Shown here: in pieces, positions 60,133 through 64,000 of the stretch
Numbering within the stretch: the first letter of the stretch is position 1
Layout of the letters: every line of letters begins with the position of its first letter
DNA from: Acipenser ruthenus
Lineage: Eukaryota; Chordata; Actinopteri; Acipenseriformes; Acipenseridae
Length of the DNA stretch: 64,000 bases
Direction of reading: 5' to 3'
Assembly: GCF_902713425.1 (NCBI RefSeq)
Contig: NC_081198.1
Coordinates: forward strand, 20,195,188 to 20,259,187
The notes under the pieces: generated by a model
What the model was told of the DNA's origin: nothing
What the model saw: only the letters and a program-made list of their open reading frames with translations
Database searches by the model: none
Position numbers and translations under genes: made by a program

Positions 60133-62499
60133 TGTCACAAAGACGGCCGGAGTGGGTGGCGTCAGACCAGAGCCAGGAAATAAACAGACAGAGATTTGGG
60201 GTTTGGTGAAGCTGAGCGAATGCTTTCGCTCAACATTTAATAATTAACAGACAGAACAGAAAATAAAAGGTTTTAAACACAAAACAGGACACGGCACTTG
60301 CGGCAAAATAAATAGACAAACAAAACGTACTAAACACTTAACAAACGGTGCACGGAGAGACAAACAAACACGGTGAGTACAAACACTTCTAGATTTCACT
60401 TTACTACATTCCTCCTTCTCCTCACCCGTTCTCCACTCTCGAACACCCAACCTCGAGTGAATGCTACGTGTCTCTATATATACACTGTTGTGCTGGGATT
60501 CAATTACTACTTAATTATTCACTTGAATCCCAGCACGTGAATTAATTCTGTGCAACCCCGTGCTTACATATTACATTTAACCGGCACGTGAAGTGATTTG
60601 TGCCCTCCTCGTTGCTAAATACAAATCTACACTTTTTAAATCACACGTGAAACACAGACCCGTTTATATCCCGTGTACCAATGACTATACACCAACATTA
60701 ACACACGCACGCAACATACAACACATAACACACAAAATACACACAGGGGTGGGCACTTCGTCACATATACCCTCCCCTGTGCAAAGCACACATGGCCTCA
60801 ATGGCCACCTCCCCCCTTAAAAATCCAGCAGTCCAGAACAAAGTCTCGGGCTGGGAAGGGAGGCTTCAGTGGGCCCATGGCTGGCCATGCTGTCAGCACC
60901 CCTGCCGGTAGTGGCACGGCTGACAGCATGCTGGTCCACTCCTGCAGCGAAATTGCTGCGGGGGATGCTGGTCTCTTGACCTCTCCCTCTTTCTTCGTAG
61001 CCGGTAGCTCCCCTTGGTGGGGCTCCGACCACAGTACTTCCTGCAGCGAAGAAGCTGCAGTGGGAGCAGGTCTCCAGACCTCTCCCACGATCTCCGGCAG
61101 CGAAACTGCTGCAGTGGGAGCAGGTCTCCAGACCTCCTCCCCTTTCTTCGTGGCCGACAGCTCCCCTTTTTGGGGCTCCGGCCACCGTACTCCCTGTGGT
61201 GGAAGTACGGGAAGCAGAGACAGCTCCTGCTGTTCTGCTTCTGGCAGTGGCGGAGGCAGAGGCAGCTCCTGCTCCTCTGCTCCTGGTGGTGGTGGAGGCA
61301 GAGGCAGCTCCTGCTCCTCTGCTCCTGGAAGTGGCAGAGGCAGCTCCTGCTCCTCTGCTCCTAGTGGAGGAAGCTGTGGAGGTGGCGGAGGCAGAGGCAG
61401 CTCCTGCTGCTCTGCTCCTTGCGGTCGAGGCAGAGGCCATGGGGCTGATGCTGGCCACTCGAGGGAGGCTGTGGCGGTGCTGGCTCCCTCTGCTGTGGCG
61501 GCTGGGCTGGTGTGCGCCGTGCTCCCTTCAGCAGCATAAATAGAGGCTGCTGGGGGACACCAGCATCCTGCCCTTCTCCCCCCCAGAAAAATTCAGGGGG
61601 TTGCGCCTGTAACTCCTCCCCTTCTGGCTCTTGGGACGGCAGCGATGGCTCCTCCCCCTTTAGCTCTCGGGATGTCCATCAACCGCAGGAACCGGACGGC
61701 TACTGGTATCGACTGGGCCTCCAGCCCTGCAATTTCCCGGATCCAGTCCCGCAGTTTGATGGCGTCTTCTGCCATATTTCCTCTTTTTTTTTTTTTAATC
61801 CAAATATGCGGTTCCTGCTCTGGCCTGAGTCCTGGAGGCGCTGTAGATCCCATGCAGGACACCACGTGTCACAAAGACGGCCGGAGTGGGTGGCGTCAGA
61901 CCAGAGCCAGGAAATAAACAGACAGAGATTTGGGGTTTGGTGAAGCTGAGCGAATGCTTTCGCTAAGCATTTAATAATTAACAGACAGAACAGAAAATAA
62001 AAGGTTTTAAACACAAAACAGGACACGGCACTTGCGCCAAAATAAATAGACAAACAAAACGTACTAAACACTTAACAAATGGTGCACGGAGAGACAAACA
62101 AACACGGTGAGTACAAACACTTCTAGATTTCACTTTACTACATTCCTCCTTCTCCTCACCCGTTCTCCACTCTCGAACACCCAACCTCGAGTGAATGCTA
62201 CGTGTCTCTATATATACACTGTTGTGCTGGGATTCAATTACTACTTAATTATTCACTTGAATCCCAGCACGTGAATTAATTCTGTGCAACCCCGTGCTTA
62301 CATATTACATTTAACCGGCACGTGAAGTGATTTGTGCCCTCCTCGTTGCTAAATACAAATCTACACTTTTTAAATCACACGTGAAACACAGACCCGTTTA
62401 TATCCCGTGTACCAATGACTATACACCAACATTAACACACGCACGCAACATACAACACATAACACACAAAATACACACAGGGGCGGGCACTTCGTCACA
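60133..62499 (-). mobile_element. Non-autonomous LTR retroelement, copy 3, inside K6 (fossil, young)
   Basis: LTRs of equal length (633 bp) at 60133-60765 and 61867-62499 differ at only a few positions. Both ends carry the 5-bp target duplication 'caccc' (60128-60132 and 62500-62504). A primer-binding-like TGGTGTCCTGC adjoins the right LTR and a purine tract (aggggaggg) adjoins the left. The internal region of about 1.1 kb holds Ser/Ala/Gly-rich repeats and the EPHQGELPATKKEGEVKR block shared with copies 1 and 2. No pol was found. The near-identical LTRs indicate a recent insertion. It looks structurally whole for a non-autonomous element. Confidence 0.88.
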
Positions 62500-63477
62500 C
62501 ACCCCTACCCCAGATGAATGCACCCCCCCCCCACACTCCACCTTGACTCCCCTCCCCCCCAGTCTTTTGTGTACAAAGCAATATCAGAAGCATCCCTTAA
62601 ATGAACCTCCTGCAAAAAAGAAAATGACAAAGAATTTAAATAAGGAAATACACAAACTCGCTTATTATAATCCCTCAAACCTCTTACATTCATAGAAATA
62701 AAAGATAGACATAATGCACTAAAAAAGAAATGAAAAACAAAAACATTCACAAGTGAGAACCACAAAAAAAACCTCAAACCATTAGTCCCAAAAACTCTAG
62801 CCCTAGAAAGGGCCCATACCTTCTGTGTCCACATAACTCCTCTCATTTTGCTCCTCTGGTAACCCCATGCCTGAGTCATAAGGACCTGGACTCACCAGTG
62901 AAAGACATAAGACTGCAGCACCTCTTCCTCCAAACCAGTGTCCGGTATCATGGAAGATGATGAAGAAACCGATCCAAATACCTCCTCTGCAGTCCCTGAC
63001 TCCACTAAACTTAACTGCTGGGAAGAAACGGCCTCTAAGTCCTTCGGTACATCCATGCGCTGCACGCCCACTATCTTCTTTGGAGTCCCCTCTAAACCAG
63101 CAGACGCTGTCTCATTCTCCACTTCTTTGTTCCTCTTCCTCCCCTTTCCCCTTCCTTTTCCCTGAACCAAAGGCTGCTCCGTCGTATCAGTCACGCCGTC
63201 AGGGGTATCTCCCCACGACACCCCTTCCATTTCTTCCTCACCACCTTTTGCCTTATCACCTGCTGCTGCCCCTCCGTCAGGCACAGCAATGTGCCTCATC
63301 TCCTTCAATACTTTTTCAATTGGAGGCATGTCATCCACCACTTCCATTCCATCTGTCTCACGGCCCCGTGCAACATCAGCATATGTCTGCTTCCGCACTT
63401 AGGACAATTTTTAAACAAATGCCCTTCTCCACAGACAATACAGCTCTAATTTTTCTGACAGTCTTTTGAAACGTGTC
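62500..63477 (-). mobile_element. K6 (5' part): ORF1 C-terminus and start of ORF2
   Basis: From 63477 down: the second half of a zinc knuckle (KGHVSKDC), further Cys-rich sequence (CIVCGEGHLFKNCPKCGSRH), an acidic ORF1 tail (62892-63398; YADVARGRETDGMEV, KGRGKGRKRNKEV) and the ORF2 start (62505-62879; FISMNVRGLRDYNKR, FLQEVHLRDASDI), which is the APE N-terminus. It is cut at 63477, where U2 spacer of opposite orientation begins. Confidence 0.85.
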
Positions 63478-63900
63478 CCTTTCTCTCCTTTCTTTCTTTC
63501 TTGCTTTTATTCACATGTGGTGATGATGTAGACAGCAGCAGTTTGTTTCCTGGGAGCATGCAGCTAACCAGACAAGTGTGGTGGAACATGTCCCTATGCC
63601 AGGTCCTTCTTAGCCAGCCAGCCAGCCAGCGAGGCACAGTTGTAGTTACCCAAGGCACCTTGCACAGCATAGCAGCTTGGCATGACAATTTGTAAGACGC
63701 ACTCTGCCAGTTTATGTTTTGTTTTTGGTGTTGTGTGTGTTTTTGCTTTGTTTTGTTTTCTCCTGCTTAAATTGCACATTTCCCCTCTGGAAGCAGCAGC
63801 CCGTTTTTTTGGGGGTCTGCTTGTGCTTGAAATTTTGCACCCACCTTTGAATCCCCCTGTGCCGTCCGGGCTGGTGGGCCCGGGCAAGGGCCAAGTCGCC
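63478..63900 (+). repeat. U2 upstream spacer and promoter region
   Basis: Begins at a short TTTC remnant, then the standard spacer with GCCA repeat and a PSE-like box (about 63836-63853, 48-65 bp before U2). No LINE interrupts it. Confidence 0.9.
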
Positions 63901-64000
63901 ATCGCTTCTTGGCCTTTTGGCTAAGATCAAGTGTAGTATCTGTTCTTATCAGTTTAATATCTGATACGTCCCCTATCAGGGGACCATATATTAAATAGAT
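63901..64000 (+). ncRNA. RNU2: U2 snRNA, nt 1-100, intact up to the window edge
   Basis: Starts ATCGCTTCTTGGCC (one change at nt 10 relative to the copy at 39059) and keeps GTAGTA and an uninterrupted LINE target site (CTGTTCTTATCAG). It runs off the window near the Sm site, so completeness cannot be judged. Confidence 0.92.

Overview
This is vertebrate nuclear DNA, most likely from a non-teleost ray-finned fish such as a sturgeon, paddlefish or gar. That placement is an inference. It rests on a spliced fish-type egg-coat (ZP3-like) gene, AT-rich introns, CR1 and L2 LINEs, L2-tailed tRNA-SINEs, Tc1 and hAT elements, and vertebrate U2 snRNA genes. No species-specific marker was identified.

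Region 1 (1-8.4 kb) is a repeat landscape. It holds an L2 LINE 3' half, a 5'-truncated Tc1 transposon, a Penelope-like RT remnant split by two SINEs, a 54-bp tandem repeat, a TIR element of about 0.9 kb, and an hAT-type MITE with a perfect 8-bp target duplication.

Region 2 (8.4-21.5 kb) carries one complete host gene. It is a ten-exon zona pellucida gene of the ZP3 type encoding 387 aa, with signal peptide, ZP-N and ZP-C halves, a basic cleavage site and a C-terminal membrane anchor. All ten exons join in frame. Its introns hold a CR1 LINE (itself carrying a solo LTR), a foldback element, and two copies of a MITE that stop just short of exons 6 and 9.

Region 3 (21.5-36.9 kb) holds SINE and hAT scraps and a decayed C2H2 zinc-finger gene whose N-terminus is 19 tandem 12-residue repeats. 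It also holds an old retroviral RNase H fragment, a long CR1 copy (SGNH esterase-like ORF1, APE, RT) on the minus strand, a non-autonomous LTR element, and low-copy DNA with an RFX-type X-box.

Region 4 (36.9-64 kb) is the unusual part. It is a short-period (about 701 bp) tandem array of U2 snRNA genes colonised by six stretches (K1-K6) of a U2-targeted, Tx1-clade LINE that resembles Keno. The LINE junctions fall at U2 nt 40-50, just after the branch-site-recognition GTAGTA. Two LINE copies have been hit in turn by non-autonomous LTR elements. Of ten U2 pieces only one (39059-39246, minus) is a complete gene; another (63901 onward) looks intact but runs off the window. Strand flips occur at about 38972, 39636, 50440 and 63477. 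The outer pair is explained by one inversion of about 24.5 kb: undoing it restores both a continuous LINE ORF1 zinc knuckle and a continuous U2-spacer-U2 array. A stretch of about 4.1 kb (39.6-43.8 kb) is repeated in inverted orientation at 56.1-60.3 kb. The LINE 5' ends begin with altered copies of the first U2 nucleotides and ORF1 starts tens of bases later, which suggests that the U2 promoter drives the LINE.
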